Shown: piece after piece, positions 17,642 to 27,749 of the stretch
Position numbering within the stretch: the stretch's first letter is position 1
Layout: every line of letters starts with the position of its first letter
From: Affinirhizobium straminoryzae
GTDB lineage: Bacteria > Pseudomonadota > Alphaproteobacteria > Rhizobiales > Rhizobiaceae
DNA length: 62,046 bases
Reading direction: 5' to 3'
NCBI RefSeq assembly: GCF_007004135.1
Contig: NZ_VJMG01000013.1
Span: 1 to 62,046 of the forward strand
Program-made: the position numbers and the translations under genes
The notes under the pieces: model-generated
What the model was told of the DNA's origin: nothing
The model's database searches: none
The model's input: only the letters and a program-made list of their open reading frames with translations

Positions 17642-17700
17642 TTAGGCGGTCAGGCCAACGGAACTTCATCGCCGGGACGGCGACCACGCCGAAAGACCAT

Positions 17701-18291
17701 ATGCAGGACAGCCAGAAGGAACCGCGTCTCATCGTCGAGACGGGTCTCGACCTCAGGATCGCGGAAATCATCGAGCCGACTCTGGAGGCGATGGATTTTC
17801 GCCTTGTCCGGGTGCGGCTTCTCAACCAGAACGGTCTGACGCTGCAGATCATGTGCGAGCGCAACGACGGCACCATGACCGTGGAAGACTGCGAAGCGGT
17901 CTCCATGGCGGTTTCGCCGGTTCTCGATGTGGAAGATCCGATCGATAAGGCGTATCATCTGGAAGTGTCCTCGCCGGGAATCGACCGGCCGATGGTGCGC
18001 AAGTCCGATTTCGTCCGCTGGAGCGGGCATCTGGTGAAGTGCGAGACCTCCGTCCTGCTGGATGGCCGCAAGCGTTTCCGCGGCAAGATCGCCGAGACGG
18101 ACGAGAACGGCTTCACGCTGGAGCGCGACCAGGTTGCCTATGGCGAAGAACCGCGCGTGACCGTTCCCTATGCGGCGCTGGCGGAAGCCAAGCTGATCCT
18201 GACGGACGACCTGATCCGGGATGCGTTGCGCGCCGACAAGCTGGCCAAGGCGGAAGCCGCGAACCAGAACGACGAAGCCGACGAAGACTGA
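17701..18291 (+). CDS. rimP: Ribosome maturation factor RimP
   Basis: This is a 196-residue protein needed for late assembly of the 30S subunit. The N-terminal domain contains the conserved [17 protein letters not shown] and the segment [13 protein letters not shown]; the strand [16 protein letters not shown] marks the start of the second, SH3-like domain. An acidic C-terminal tail ends the protein. ATG 17701 matches the typical start. An in-frame ATG at 17605 would place the leader terminator inside the coding region and is rejected. nusA follows 67 bases later. Confidence 0.93.
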   Translation: MQDSQKEPRLIVETGLDLRIAEIIEPTLEAMDFRLVRVRLLNQNGLTLQIMCERNDGTMTVEDCEAVSMAVSPVLDVEDPIDKAYHLEVSSPGIDRPMVRKSDFVRWSGHLVKCETSVLLDGRKRFRGKIAETDENGFTLERDQVAYGEEPRVTVPYAALAEAKLILTDDLIRDALRADKLAKAEAANQNDEADED

Positions 18292-18358
18292 ACAGACCCC
18301 ATTTTGCCCGCCGCAACCCGGCCGGCAGCAGACATTCGATCTACGGAGACCGACAACA

Positions 18359-19981
18359 ATGGCAGTGAGTGCGAACCGGCTTGAACTTCTGCAGATCGCA
18401 GATGCAGTGGCGCGCGAAAAAGTCATCGACCGCGAGATCGTTCTGGCCGCGATGGCCGATGCGATCCAGAAGGCGGCCCGCTCCCGTTACGGCACGGAGA
18501 GCAATATCCGCGCCGACATCAATTCCAAGACCGGCGAAATCCGCCTGCAGCGTCTGCTGGAAGTGGTCGAACAGGCCGAGGATTACAACACCCAGATCCC
18601 GCTGCTTCTGGCCCGCGACCGCAACGTCGATGCCAAGATCGGCGACTTCATTGCCGATCCGCTGCCGCCGATGGATTTCGGTCGTATCGCCGCCCAGTCG
18701 GCCAAGCAGGTCATCGTGCAGAAGGTGCGCGAAGCCGAGCGTGACCGCCAGTATGACGAGTTCAAGGACCGCGTCGGCGAAATCGTCAACGGCACCGTCA
18801 AGCGCGTCGAATACGGCAACGTGATCGTCGATCTCGGCCGTGGCGAAGGCATCATCCGCCGCGACGAGATGATCCCGCGCGAAAACATGCGCTATGGCGA
18901 TCGCGTCCGCGCCTATGTCTACGACGTGCGTCGTGAACAGCGCGGTCCGCAGATCTTCCTGTCGCGTACCCATCCGCAGTTCATGGTGAAGCTGTTCACC
19001 ATGGAAGTGCCGGAAATCTACGACGGCATCATCCAGATCAAGTCGGTGGCCCGCGATCCGGGTTCGCGCGCCAAGATCGCCGTCATCTCGAACGATTCGT
19101 CGATCGATCCGGTCGGCGCCTGCGTCGGTATGCGCGGCTCCCGCGTTCAGGCCGTCGTCGGCGAACTGCAGGGCGAAAAGATCGACATCATTCCGTGGTC
19201 GGCCGATCCGGCCTCCTTCATCGTCAACGCACTGCAGCCGGCGGAAGTGGCCAAGGTCGTTCTCGACGAAGATGCAGAACGCATCGAAGTGGTCGTTCCG
19301 GATGAGCAGCTGTCGCTCGCCATCGGCCGTCGCGGCCAGAACGTGCGTCTGGCCTCGCAGCTGACCGGCTGGGACATCGACATCATGACGGAGGCCGAGG
19401 AATCGGAACGCCGCCAGAAGGAATTCAACGAGCGCACCAACCTGTTCATGGACGCCCTCGACGTCGACGAGATGGTCGGCCAGGTTCTCGCCTCCGAAGG
19501 TTTTGCCCAGGTGGAAGAACTTGCCTATGTCGATCTCGACGAGATCTCCTCGATCGACGGCTTCGATGACGACACCGCCAACGAGATCCAGACCCGCGCC
19601 CGCGAATATCTCGACCGTCTCGAGGCGGAAATGGATGCCAAGCGCCGCGAACTCGGCGTTGCCGATGAACTGCGCCAGATCGAGGGCCTGACCGGCAAGA
19701 TGCTGGTGGCGCTCGGCGAGGACGGCATCAAGACGGTGGAAGACTTTGCCGGCTGCGCCGCCGACGACCTGATCGGCTGGACCGAACGCAAGGACGGCGA
19801 GACGAAGAAGTACGAAGGCATCTTCTCCAAGTTCGACGTATCCCGCGTGGAAGCCGAGACCATGATCGTGCAGGCCCGTCTGCTGGCCGGCTGGATCACC
19901 GAAGAGGATCTGGCCCGCGAACAGGCCGATGAGACCGGGGAAGCGGTTGACGAGGAGGCGGATGCCGCTGCCGAACAATGA
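18359..19981 (+). CDS. nusA: Transcription termination/antitermination factor NusA
   Basis: This 540-residue protein binds RNA polymerase and nascent RNA and modulates pausing, termination and antitermination. Domains in order are an N-terminal polymerase-binding domain (1-130), an S1 domain (about 135-200, [20 protein letters not shown]), and two KH domains (about 230-350, [17 protein letters not shown] and [16 protein letters not shown]). C-terminal helix-hairpin-helix repeats and an acidic tail complete it. GGAG lies upstream of ATG 18359. Its stop overlaps the ylxR start (ATGA). NusA often autoregulates its operon, which bears on the leader terminator. Confidence 0.97.
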   Translation: MAVSANRLELLQIADAVAREKVIDREIVLAAMADAIQKAARSRYGTESNIRADINSKTGEIRLQRLLEVVEQAEDYNTQIPLLLARDRNVDAKIGDFIADPLPPMDFGRIAAQSAKQVIVQKVREAERDRQYDEFKDRVGEIVNGTVKRVEYGNVIVDLGRGEGIIRRDEMIPRENMRYGDRVRAYVYDVRREQRGPQIFLSRTHPQFMVKLFTMEVPEIYDGIIQIKSVARDPGSRAKIAVISNDSSIDPVGACVGMRGSRVQAVVGELQGEKIDIIPWSADPASFIVNALQPAEVAKVVLDEDAERIEVVVPDEQLSLAIGRRGQNVRLASQLTGWDIDIMTEAEESERRQKEFNERTNLFMDALDVDEMVGQVLASEGFAQVEELAYVDLDEISSIDGFDDDTANEIQTRAREYLDRLEAEMDAKRRELGVADELRQIEGLTGKMLVALGEDGIKTVEDFAGCAADDLIGWTERKDGETKKYEGIFSKFDVSRVEAETMIVQARLLAGWITEEDLAREQADETGEAVDEEADAAAEQ

Positions 19982-20655
19982 TCGCGGCGCCCGAGCATGA
20001 CGCGGACGACGAGGATCTCGTGGTGAACGATCGCACCTGCATCGTCACCCGTGAGGCGACCGATCCGGCGGACCTCATCCGCTTCGTCGCGGGGCCGGAT
20101 GGCCAGGTGGTGCCGGATCTGAAACGCCAGCTGCCGGGCCGCGGTTGCTGGATCCGGGCCGAACGTGGCCTGGTCGAGCGGGCGGTTCAGCGCAAGCTGT
20201 TCTCGCGGGCACTGAAGATGGAGGCCAAGGCCTCCGCCGAGCTTGTCGACCTCGTCGACCGCCTTCTGGTGGCCGACATGGTGGGCATGATGAACATGGC
20301 GCGCAAGGCGGGCCAGTTCATCTCCGGCGCCATGAAAGTGGATGCCGCCATTCGTGGCGGCGAGGCCGTTGGTGTGTTTCATGCGGCCGATGCCGCAGCC
20401 GACGGCGTGCGAAAGATTGACCAGGCCCGCAAGGCCTGGAGGCTCGGGACTGAGGCCGAGGAGGACATTCCCTCCTTCCGGCTTCTGACTGCGGCCGAAA
20501 TGGACGAACTGATGGGCCAGAATGCTTTTATCCATGCCGCGGCGCTTGCCGGACAGGCGGGTGAGGGTGTAGTGAAGCGCGCAACCAAGCTCGAAACGTA
20601 CCGCACTGGCGGTCACTCCGGAGCGAATGGCGGCGCTGGCCGGTCAAGGACATGA
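19978..20655 (+). CDS. YlxR-family RNA-binding protein fused to an L7Ae-like domain
   Basis: This is a 225-residue two-domain protein. Residues 18-90 are YlxR/DUF448 (RTCIVTREATDPADLIRFV, RQLPGRGCWI), a small fold with an RNA-binding cleft. Residues 95-190 look like an L7Ae/L30e-type RNA-binding domain (MNMARKAGQFISGAMKVDAA). Alphaproteobacteria commonly fuse the two proteins that are separate (YlxR and YlxQ) in Firmicutes. The start overlaps the nusA stop. The role is probably in translation or ribosome assembly; YlxR has also been linked to RNase P in other bacteria. Confidence 0.88.
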   Translation: MIAAPEHDADDEDLVVNDRTCIVTREATDPADLIRFVAGPDGQVVPDLKRQLPGRGCWIRAERGLVERAVQRKLFSRALKMEAKASAELVDLVDRLLVADMVGMMNMARKAGQFISGAMKVDAAIRGGEAVGVFHAADAAADGVRKIDQARKAWRLGTEAEEDIPSFRLLTAAEMDELMGQNAFIHAAALAGQAGEGVVKRATKLETYRTGGHSGANGGAGRSRT

Positions 20656-20757
20656 CGCGGTTACCGGCAATCGCCGGCTGCCGCATTGGAAGACATGTAT
20701 TGAACGACAGGATCTGATGGTTGCCATCTCTGTTCCTGTCGGAAGGAACAGGAACGG

Positions 20758-23547
20758 ATGACCGACAGTAAAGACGACAAGACACTCAGCGTTACGGGCA
20801 AGAAGACCCTCACCCTGAAGCCCTCAGGGATGGCCCAGGGTACCGTACGCCAGGATATGGGTCGCGGTCGCACCAAGGCGGTCGTGGTCGAGACGCGCAA
20901 GCGTCGCCCGATCCGCCCGGAAGATGAAAAGCCGATCACGCCGGTGGCAGCCCCTGCCCAGCCGCAGCAGCGCCCGGCAGAGGCAGCAGCGCCGGCTCCG
21001 CAGCCGCGCCCGGCCCAGACCACGCCGCCGCCGCGCATCCACCAGCCCAACCAGCAGCAGCGTCCGCAGCAGGGCCAGCGCCCGCAGGGCCATCAGGGTC
21101 ACCAGAACAACCCGGGTCGTCCACAGCAGCCGCAGCGCCAGCCGGATCGTCCGCGTGGCAATGTCCTGCACGACCTCTCGGCCAGCGAGATGGATGCCCG
21201 TCGCCGCGCGCTTGCCGAGGCTCAGGCCCGCGACGTGATCGAGGCCAAGCAGCGCGCCGAAGAAGAAGCGCGCCGCAAGGTCGAGGAAGCGCGCCGCGCT
21301 GAAGAGGCCCGCGCAGAGGAAGCCCGCCTGGCTGAGGAAGCCAAGGTTGCCGCCGAAGCGGCCAAGGAGGAAGCTGCCGCCCAGCCGCAGCCGGCAGCAG
21401 CCGTCGAACGCCCGGCCGCTGCAGCACAGCCGGCACAGCAGCCTGTTGCCGCACGCGCTCCGGACAACCGTCCGCAGCCGCCGCGCCCGGCTGCTCCCGG
21501 GGCAGCCCCCGCACCGGCCGGCGTCGCGCCACGCAGCCGCAAGGCATCGGATGACGAGGACGACGATCGCGGTTCCGCCCGTGGCCCGGCCCGCGGCAAG
21601 GTGGCGGCTCCCGCTCCTGCCAAGGTTCCGGCTCGCCCGAAGGAAGACGATCGCCGTCGCGGCAAGCTGACGGTCACGACGGCTGACGTGGACGAGGACG
21701 GCAACGCCCGTGGCCGTTCGCTGTCGGCCATGCGCCGCCGCCAGGAAAAGTTCCGCCGCAGCCAGATGCAGGAAACCCGCGAAAAGGTCATGCGCGAGGT
21801 CATCCTGCCGGAAACCATCACCATTCAGGAACTGTCGCAGCGCATGTCCGAACGCGCCGTCGACGTGATCAAGTACCTGATGAAGGAAGGCCAGATGATG
21901 AAGCCGGGCGACGTCATCGACGCCGACCTCGCAGAACTCATCGCCACCGAATTCGGCCACACGGTCAAGCGCGTCTCCGAATCCGACGTTGAAGAAGGCA
22001 TCTTCAACGTGGCCGACGACGCAGGCGAGCTTCTGCCGCGTCCGCCGGTCGTCACCATCATGGGTCACGTCGACCACGGCAAGACCTCGCTGCTCGATGC
22101 GATCCGCAAGGCGAATGTGGTGGCCGGCGAAGCCGGTGGCATCACCCAGCACATCGGTGCCTATCAGGTCGAGCAGAACGGCCAGAAGATCACCTTCATC
22201 GACACCCCCGGCCACGCAGCCTTCACGGCCATGCGTGCCCGTGGTGCGCAGGTCACCGACATTGCCATCCTCGTGGTGGCCGCTGATGACAGCGTGATGC
22301 CGCAGACGATCGAGTCCATCAACCATGCCAAGGCAGCAGGTGTTCCGATCATCGTGGCGATCAACAAGATCGACAAGCCGACGGCCGACCCGCAGCGCGT
22401 TCGCACCGCGCTGCTGCAGCACGAAGTCTTCGTGGAATCCATGGGCGGTGAAACGCTCGACGTCGAAGTCTCGGCCAAGAACGGCCTGAATCTCGACAAG
22501 CTCTTGGAAGCCATCCTGCTGCAGGCCGAAGTTCTGGACCTCAAGGCAAACCCGAACCGCACGGCGGAAGGCTCGGTCATCGAAGCCCAGCTCGACCGCG
22601 GTCGTGGTGCCGTTGCCACCGTCCTGATCCAGAAGGGCACGCTGAAGCCCGGCCAGATCATCGTTGCCGGCGACCAGTGGGGCCGTGTGCGCGCGCTCGT
22701 CAACGACAAGGGCGAACACGTCAAGGAAGCGGGTCCTGCCATGCCGGTCGAGGTTCTCGGTCTGTCGGGTACGCCGGCTGCCGGTGACAAGTTCGCCGTC
22801 GTGGAAAACGAAGCCCGTGCCCGCGAAATCTCCGAGTATCGCCAGCGTCTCGCCCGCGACAAGGCGGCAGCCCGCCAGTCCGGTTCGCGCGGTTCGCTGG
22901 AACAGATGATGAGCCAGCTGCAGACGTCGGGCATGAAGGAGTTCCCGCTGCTCATCAAGGGCGACGTGCAGGGCTCGATCGAAGCCATTGCCGGCGCGCT
23001 GGAAAAGCTCGGCACCGACGAAGTACGTGCCCGTATCGTCCATTCGGGCGTTGGCGGCGTGACGGAATCGGATATTTCGCTGGCCGAGGCCTCGAATGCC
23101 GCCATCATCGGCTTCAACGTCCGCGCCAATGCGCAGGCCCGTACGCTGGCCGAACGCACCGGCACCGAAATCCGCTACTACAACATCATCTACGATCTGG
23201 TGGATGACGTGAAGGCAGCGATGTCGGGCCTGCTCTCGCCGGAACGCCGCGAGACCTTCCTCGGCAATGCCGAGATCCTGGAGGTGTTCAACATCACCAA
23301 GGTCGGCAAGGTCGCGGGTTGCCGCGTCATCGAAGGCAAGGTGGAGCGCGGTGCAGGCGTGCGCCTCGTTCGCGACAACGTGGTCATCCACGAAGGCAAG
23401 CTCAAGACGCTCAAGCGCTTCAAGGACGAAGTCTCCGAAGTGCCGGTCGGTCAGGAATGCGGCATGGCCTTCGAGAACTACGAAGACATCCGCGCCGGCG
23501 ATACCATCGAGTGCTTCCGCGTGGAACATGTTACCCGTACGCTCTGA
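20758..23547 (+). CDS. infB: Translation initiation factor IF-2
   Basis: This is the 929-residue GTPase that brings initiator tRNA to the 30S subunit and joins the subunits. A long Ala/Pro/Gln-rich and charged N-terminal region (1-340) precedes the IF-2N domain ([17 protein letters not shown]). The G domain has G1 GHVDHGKT at 436-443, G3 DTPGH at 482-486 and G4 NKID at 536-539. Domains II to IV follow to the end. Length is normal for the family. It ends the operon here; rbfA, its usual next gene, is about 35 kb away on the other strand. Confidence 0.97.
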   Translation: MTDSKDDKTLSVTGKKTLTLKPSGMAQGTVRQDMGRGRTKAVVVETRKRRPIRPEDEKPITPVAAPAQPQQRPAEAAAPAPQPRPAQTTPPPRIHQPNQQQRPQQGQRPQGHQGHQNNPGRPQQPQRQPDRPRGNVLHDLSASEMDARRRALAEAQARDVIEAKQRAEEEARRKVEEARRAEEARAEEARLAEEAKVAAEAAKEEAAAQPQPAAAVERPAAAAQPAQQPVAARAPDNRPQPPRPAAPGAAPAPAGVAPRSRKASDDEDDDRGSARGPARGKVAAPAPAKVPARPKEDDRRRGKLTVTTADVDEDGNARGRSLSAMRRRQEKFRRSQMQETREKVMREVILPETITIQELSQRMSERAVDVIKYLMKEGQMMKPGDVIDADLAELIATEFGHTVKRVSESDVEEGIFNVADDAGELLPRPPVVTIMGHVDHGKTSLLDAIRKANVVAGEAGGITQHIGAYQVEQNGQKITFIDTPGHAAFTAMRARGAQVTDIAILVVAADDSVMPQTIESINHAKAAGVPIIVAINKIDKPTADPQRVRTALLQHEVFVESMGGETLDVEVSAKNGLNLDKLLEAILLQAEVLDLKANPNRTAEGSVIEAQLDRGRGAVATVLIQKGTLKPGQIIVAGDQWGRVRALVNDKGEHVKEAGPAMPVEVLGLSGTPAAGDKFAVVENEARAREISEYRQRLARDKAAARQSGSRGSLEQMMSQLQTSGMKEFPLLIKGDVQGSIEAIAGALEKLGTDEVRARIVHSGVGGVTESDISLAEASNAAIIGFNVRANAQARTLAERTGTEIRYYNIIYDLVDDVKAAMSGLLSPERRETFLGNAEILEVFNITKVGKVAGCRVIEGKVERGAGVRLVRDNVVIHEGKLKTLKRFKDEVSEVPVGQECGMAFENYEDIRAGDTIECFRVEHVTRTL

Positions 23548-23570
23548 CGTACGGACAGAGACACCATCCA

Positions 23571-23597
23571 GCGCCGGGCCCTGTGCCCGGCGTTTTG
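23571..23597 (+). terminator. Intrinsic terminator after infB
   Basis: CGCCGGGC (23572-23579) pairs with GCCCGGCG (23585-23592) and is followed by TTTTGCATTT, 24 bases after the infB stop. It closes the rimP-nusA-ylxR-infB transcription unit. Confidence 0.8.
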
Positions 23598-23879
23598 CAT
23601 TTCGTCCACTGTAAGCGGGAACGCCGGCACACGCCTTGGCCGACGGTTGGGTTTCCGGTCCGCGCAACCCAGACGGGCATCACCTCCATCGGCAAAACCT
23701 GATTAATTCTGCCAATTTTTCAGCACATTATTCTTGCGAAAATAACTCAAGTTTATTATCGGATAGGCTTGAAACGCATGCGGTGCACCGCCCATGGCCA
23801 TCACCCGCCGCATAGCGTGCCAGCCGGAACGTGGCTTTGCGGCTGAGCGCCTGCCCGAAAACGTGTCCGGAGTATGCCC
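23598..23879 (+). other. AT-rich control region upstream of exbB
   Basis: No gene is seen between the infB terminator and exbB. The stretch 23700-23765 is much more AT-rich than its surroundings. It contains an inverted repeat CTTG(N11)CAAG at 23733-23751. Within it TGC-N9-TCA is one base off the TGA-N9-TCA pattern of the RirA iron-responsive operator of rhizobia. This would suit an iron-regulated TonB system but is only a candidate. Confidence 0.3.
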
Positions 23880-25037
23880 ATGCCGACCCTTTCGCCCTTG
23901 ACCGTCCTGTCCTGGACAACCTCGTCCGCGACCGTCCGGAAGGCCGGAAACGAGACGCGTAGCGCATTTTCGCCGACCGCTCTGGTAATCGGTTCAGCGC
24001 TCTTCCTGTCGCTCGCCTGCGGCGCTGAGGCGCAGGACCCGACCGCCACCCAGCCGCGCCTGACCGCACCTGCCATATCAACCGAACCCCCACCTGCGGC
24101 TGCGCAGCCTTCAGCATCACAGCCCGGTGCGCCGGCACTACAGGACAATGCGGCGATCGGCGACGCCCAGTCTGCAGCCACTGGCGGCGTTGCCGCACCG
24201 GAGGCATCGGCTCAAGGTGCCGTGGAGGTGCAGGCGTCCGCGCCCAGCGCGACGGAAGGCGAGACTGCCGGCCTTCTCGAGCAGTTCATGCATCCGGCTC
24301 CGCGCAGCGACATTCCCCATGATCTCTCCCCACTCGGCATGTTCATGGCGGCCCATTGGGTCGTGAAGGGGGTCATGGCCGGCCTGGCGCTTGCCTCGCT
24401 GATCACCTGGACGGTGTGGCTTGCCAAGTCGCTGGAGCTTGCCGGTGCGCGCCGCCGCGTCAACGGCGTCATCAAGGCCATCCGCAATGCCCGCACGCTG
24501 TCCGAAGCGCTGGCCGCCACCGAGCGGCGCCGTGGCCCGGCGGCGCTGATGCTGCGCGAGGCGGCGCTGGAACTGAAACTCTCCGAAGGCGCTCTGGATT
24601 ATGCCAACAACAGCGGCGTGAAGGAGCGCGTCTCCTCCTCGCTGTCGCGCATCGAGGCCTTCGCCGGGCGACGCATGATGCGCGGCACGGGCGCGCTTGC
24701 CACAATCGGCTCCGTCGGCCCGTTTGTCGGCCTGTTCGGCACCGTCTGGGGCATCATGAATTCCTTCATCGGCATCTCGCAGTCGCAGACCACCAACCTC
24801 GCCGTGGTGGCGCCGGGCATTGCCGAAGCGCTGCTTGCCACCGCCATCGGCCTCGTCGCGGCCATTCCGGCGGTGGTGATCTACAACATCTTCGCGCGCG
24901 CCATTACCGGCTACCGCCAGCTGCTGGCAGATGCGGCGGCAGGCGTCGAGCGGCTGGTCAGCCGCGATCTCGACTTTCGCAAGGTGCCGACCGGCGCGCG
25001 CAGCAAGTCGTCCGTCTCGCTGATGGCGGGAGAATAG
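23880..25037 (+). CDS. exbB: TonB-system energizer ExbB, long periplasmic form
   Basis: This is a 385-residue inner-membrane proton channel subunit. A signal sequence (FSPTALVIGSALFLSLACGA) and an Ala/Pro-rich periplasmic region of about 85 residues precede the three membrane segments. The first is near 150-172 (WVVKGVMAGLALASLITWTV). The second and third are conserved (GTGALATIGSVGPFVGLFGT; GIAEALLATAIGLVAAIPAV). With ExbD it uses the proton gradient to drive TonB and so outer-membrane uptake of siderophores, heme or vitamin B12. ATG 23880 has GGAG seven bases upstream; an ATG six bases earlier is possible. exbD follows after 3 bases. Confidence 0.95.
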   Translation: MPTLSPLTVLSWTTSSATVRKAGNETRSAFSPTALVIGSALFLSLACGAEAQDPTATQPRLTAPAISTEPPPAAAQPSASQPGAPALQDNAAIGDAQSAATGGVAAPEASAQGAVEVQASAPSATEGETAGLLEQFMHPAPRSDIPHDLSPLGMFMAAHWVVKGVMAGLALASLITWTVWLAKSLELAGARRRVNGVIKAIRNARTLSEALAATERRRGPAALMLREAALELKLSEGALDYANNSGVKERVSSSLSRIEAFAGRRMMRGTGALATIGSVGPFVGLFGTVWGIMNSFIGISQSQTTNLAVVAPGIAEALLATAIGLVAAIPAVVIYNIFARAITGYRQLLADAAAGVERLVSRDLDFRKVPTGARSKSSVSLMAGE

Positions 25038-25040
25038 GCC

Positions 25041-25505
25041 ATGGCCGGCGGCATTCGTGAAGGCAGCGGTGACGACCTGCCGGAAAACCACGAGATCAAC
25101 GTCACGCCGTTCATCGACGTGATGCTGGTGCTGCTGATCATCTTCATGGTGGCGGCTCCGCTTGCCACCGTGGATGTCAACGTGGACCTGCCGGCCTCGA
25201 CGGCCAAGCCGGCACAGCGGCCGGACCAGCCTATCTATCTCACCATTAGGCAGGATCTGACGCTCAATCTCGGCAATGATCCGGTCGCCCGCGAGCAGCT
25301 GGCGGCGGCGCTCGACCGCACCACCTCCGGCAACAAGGACGCGCGGATCTTCCTGCGCGCCGACAAATCGGTGGGCTATGGCCAGTTCATGGAGGTGATG
25401 AACCTGCTGCGGGATGCCGGCTATCTGAAGATCGCGCTGGTGGGCCTTGAAACCCTGCCGGGAGCGACAATGCCGGTCGGCCAGACGACGGGAGCTGCGC
25501 CATGA
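25041..25505 (+). CDS. exbD: TonB-system protein ExbD
   Basis: This is a 154-residue protein with one membrane helix near the N-terminus (VTPFIDVMLVLLIIFMVAAP). The helix carries the conserved Asp needed for proton coupling. A periplasmic domain follows (LTLNLGNDPV, ADKSVGYGQFMEVMNLLRDA). It works as part of the ExbB-ExbD motor. It begins 3 bases after exbB and overlaps the tonB start (ATGA at 25502), so the three genes are one operon. Confidence 0.96.
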   Translation: MAGGIREGSGDDLPENHEINVTPFIDVMLVLLIIFMVAAPLATVDVNVDLPASTAKPAQRPDQPIYLTIRQDLTLNLGNDPVAREQLAAALDRTTSGNKDARIFLRADKSVGYGQFMEVMNLLRDAGYLKIALVGLETLPGATMPVGQTTGAAP

Positions 25506-26479
25506 GCCTGACCGTTCACCGGGGAAGCCGAACGGGCAGGCTCGGCGAGGCCGCCCTGTGGAGCGGGGCTGCCGCCGTGGTGCTCGCCGCCCATATCGCC
25601 GCCGCCGCCGTGGCCCTGCGCGAGGAACCGATCGAGGCTGCGGATGCGGCACCGCCCGCCGCCATCATGATCGAACTGGCGCCGGAGCCGACGGCTGCCG
25701 CGACGGACGAAACACTGGTGTCGCAGGAACTGCAGGATTCGCAGGAGGTGAAAAGCGACAGCATGCAGCCGGTGGAAGAACCGCCGCCGGAAGAGGTCAT
25801 CGAGCCGGTCAAGGATACGCCGCCGCCGGAGGAGGTCGTGGAGCAGAAGGAGCCGCCGCCGCCGGAAGAGATGGTGGAAGACACACCGCCACCGGAACCG
25901 GTGAAAGAGGTGACCCAGACGATCCCCGAGGAACAGCCGAAGGAGCCGGAACCGGTGGATCCGGTCGTTGAACAGCAGCTTGCCATGCTGGAGAATGTTG
26001 AGGTTCCGCTTCCCGTCATCCGTCCGCCGGAACCGGTCGAGGTGAAGAAGGAAGCGCCGAAGCCGGAGCCGAAGAAGGTGGCGCAGCACGTTCCGCCGAA
26101 GCCCAAGCCGCCGGCCGCCAAGGCTGCCCAGCAGGCCAAGGCCGAAGTCCAGCAGGCGGATCGCACCGCCGCCTCTGCCACCGCCGAAAGCGTGGCCGGA
26201 TCGTCCGTTTCCCCCGCCCGCTGGCAGGCCAAGCTTGCCGCCCATCTGGCCCGCCAGCGCGGAAAATGCCCGGCCACCGGCCGCGGCAGCACCGCCTATG
26301 TCACCTTCCGCATCGATGCCGGCGGCAATCTCTCCGCCGTCTCGCTGTCGCGGTCGTCCGGGTTTGCGGATTTCGACGGATACATGGTCGATCTGGTACG
26401 CCGCGCCTCCCCAGTTCCGCCACCACCGGCGGGAATCGGCGACCGGGTGACCGTGCCACTCGGCTACAAGAACTGCTGA
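25502..26479 (+). CDS. tonB: Energy transducer TonB
   Basis: This is a 325-residue protein. A single N-terminal membrane anchor (about 18-40, LWSGAAAVVLAAHIAAAAVA) is followed by a very long Pro/Glu/Lys-rich spacer (about 55-215) with repeated PPPEE and EPxP units that spans the periplasm. The C-terminal TonB domain (about 245-325, GKCPATGRGSTAYVTFRI ... GYKNC) contacts TonB boxes of outer-membrane receptors. Overlap with exbD indicates translational coupling. No receptor gene lies in this window, so the system serves transporters encoded elsewhere. Confidence 0.93.
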   Translation: MSLTVHRGSRTGRLGEAALWSGAAAVVLAAHIAAAAVALREEPIEAADAAPPAAIMIELAPEPTAAATDETLVSQELQDSQEVKSDSMQPVEEPPPEEVIEPVKDTPPPEEVVEQKEPPPPEEMVEDTPPPEPVKEVTQTIPEEQPKEPEPVDPVVEQQLAMLENVEVPLPVIRPPEPVEVKKEAPKPEPKKVAQHVPPKPKPPAAKAAQQAKAEVQQADRTAASATAESVAGSSVSPARWQAKLAAHLARQRGKCPATGRGSTAYVTFRIDAGGNLSAVSLSRSSGFADFDGYMVDLVRRASPVPPPPAGIGDRVTVPLGYKNC

Positions 26480-26698
26480 GGGTTTCACGGTCCTGCCGGG
26501 CCGGACCTGCTTGGACGTGAGGCGGGGTCCGCACCGCGCGAGCTTTGGGGTCCGCCCCTGCCCTGACCTCGCCACGTCCGGGCGAAGGCTGAGAAAGCGA
26601 AAAGCAAGTTGCCATCTGCCGGCGATGCTGTAGGGAAAAGGCGATCCGGCCTGCCGCCGCAGGGCTTTGCATGGCCGCCCCGCCAGCAGGAACCGACC

Positions 26699-27688
26699 AT
26701 GCATATCAGCCTTTCCGATCTCGAAGCGCGCATTGCCGGCGTCTTCGAAGCCAATGGCGTGACCGCCGCCACCGCTCTTTCCGTTTCACGCGCCCTCGTC
26801 ACGGCCGAGGCCGCCGGACAATCCGGTCATGGCCTGCGCCGTGTACTCGCCTATGTCGCGCAGGTGCGCAGCGGCAAGGTGGATGGCAAGGCCGTACCGA
26901 AGGCGGTACGGACACGCCCCGGTGTTCTCTCCATCGATGTCGCCTTCGGCTTTGCCTATCCTGCGCTGGACCTGGCAGTCGAGGAACTCGCGCCGCTCGC
27001 CCGCCAGCAGGGTATTGCCGCCGCCGCCCTTTACCGCTCCCACCATGCCGGCGTGATGGCACTGACGGTGGAGCGCTTTGCCGAGCAGGGACTGGTGGCG
27101 ATGATGTTTGCCAATGCGCCGGCCTCCATGGCGCCGTGGGGCGGCAAGCGGCCGCTCTACGGCACCAACCCAATCGCATTTGCCGTGCCGGTGGCAAGCG
27201 ATGAGCCGATCGTCATCGACCTCGCGCTTTCCAAGGTGGCGCGCGGCAAGGTGATGGCCGCACAGCAGAAGGGCGTGGCGATCCCCGATGACTGGGCGCT
27301 CGACAGCGACGGCCGGCCGACCACGGATCCCGATGCAGCACTGAAAGGCACCATGGCGCCGACCGGCGGTGTGAAGGGGGCGGCGCTCGCCTTCATGGTG
27401 GAGGCGCTGTCGGCAGCGCTGGCTGGGGCGCTGTTCTCCTACGAAGCAAGCTCCCTGTTCGACGACAAGGGGCCGCCGCCGGCGCTCGGCCAGTATCTCA
27501 TCGCGATCGACCCGAATGCGGCAACCGGCGGCGGCACGGCGGAGCGGCTGGCCATGCTCGCCACCGAAATGGGCCGGGAAGAGGGTGTGCGCCTGCCCGG
27601 ACGGCGTGGCCGCAGCCTGCGGCGCATCGCCGCCGACGAGGGACTGACCGTCGAGGACAGCGTGATGGCGGAGATCGCCGCCCTCTGA
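26699..27688 (+). CDS. Ldh family oxidoreductase (malate/lactate/ureidoglycolate dehydrogenase type)
   Basis: This is a 329-residue NAD(P)-dependent enzyme of the non-Rossmann Ldh2/MDH2 family, which oxidises 2-hydroxyacids. Conserved landmarks are SGHGLRRVLAYV near residue 42 (family pattern S-x-G-x-R), SHHAGVMA with the catalytic His near 116, and GTNPIAFAVPV near 157. The substrate is not predictable. ATG 26699 follows CAGGAA; the longer upstream frame has no homology-like sequence. It is a stand-alone gene. A second, distant paralogue lies at 60270 in this window. Confidence 0.88.
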   Translation: MHISLSDLEARIAGVFEANGVTAATALSVSRALVTAEAAGQSGHGLRRVLAYVAQVRSGKVDGKAVPKAVRTRPGVLSIDVAFGFAYPALDLAVEELAPLARQQGIAAAALYRSHHAGVMALTVERFAEQGLVAMMFANAPASMAPWGGKRPLYGTNPIAFAVPVASDEPIVIDLALSKVARGKVMAAQQKGVAIPDDWALDSDGRPTTDPDAALKGTMAPTGGVKGAALAFMVEALSAALAGALFSYEASSLFDDKGPPPALGQYLIAIDPNAATGGGTAERLAMLATEMGREEGVRLPGRRGRSLRRIAADEGLTVEDSVMAEIAAL

Positions 27689-27704
27689 GCCGTGATTGGA
27701 CACG

Positions 27705-27727
27705 GGCAGGCGCATCCCGCGCCTGCC
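27705..27727. terminator. Bidirectional hairpin between convergent genes
   Basis: GGCAGGCGC pairs perfectly with GCGCCTGCC around a five-base loop, between the Ldh gene and the ABC permease gene. There is no strong T-run on either strand, so it may protect 3' ends rather than terminate alone. Confidence 0.45.
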
Positions 27728-27749
27728 TCCACTCCCGCTTGGCCGCTGA

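Noticed and set aside
17605..17700. An upstream in-frame ATG extending RimP by 32 residues
   Set aside because: It would place a strong terminator hairpin and T-run inside the coding sequence, and relatives start at the downstream ATG.
20824..23667. A 947-codon open frame antisense to infB
   Set aside because: It is longer than infB itself, but arises from GC-rich codon bias in the opposite frame. infB carries all GTPase motifs, while the antisense frame shows no family features or ribosome-binding site.
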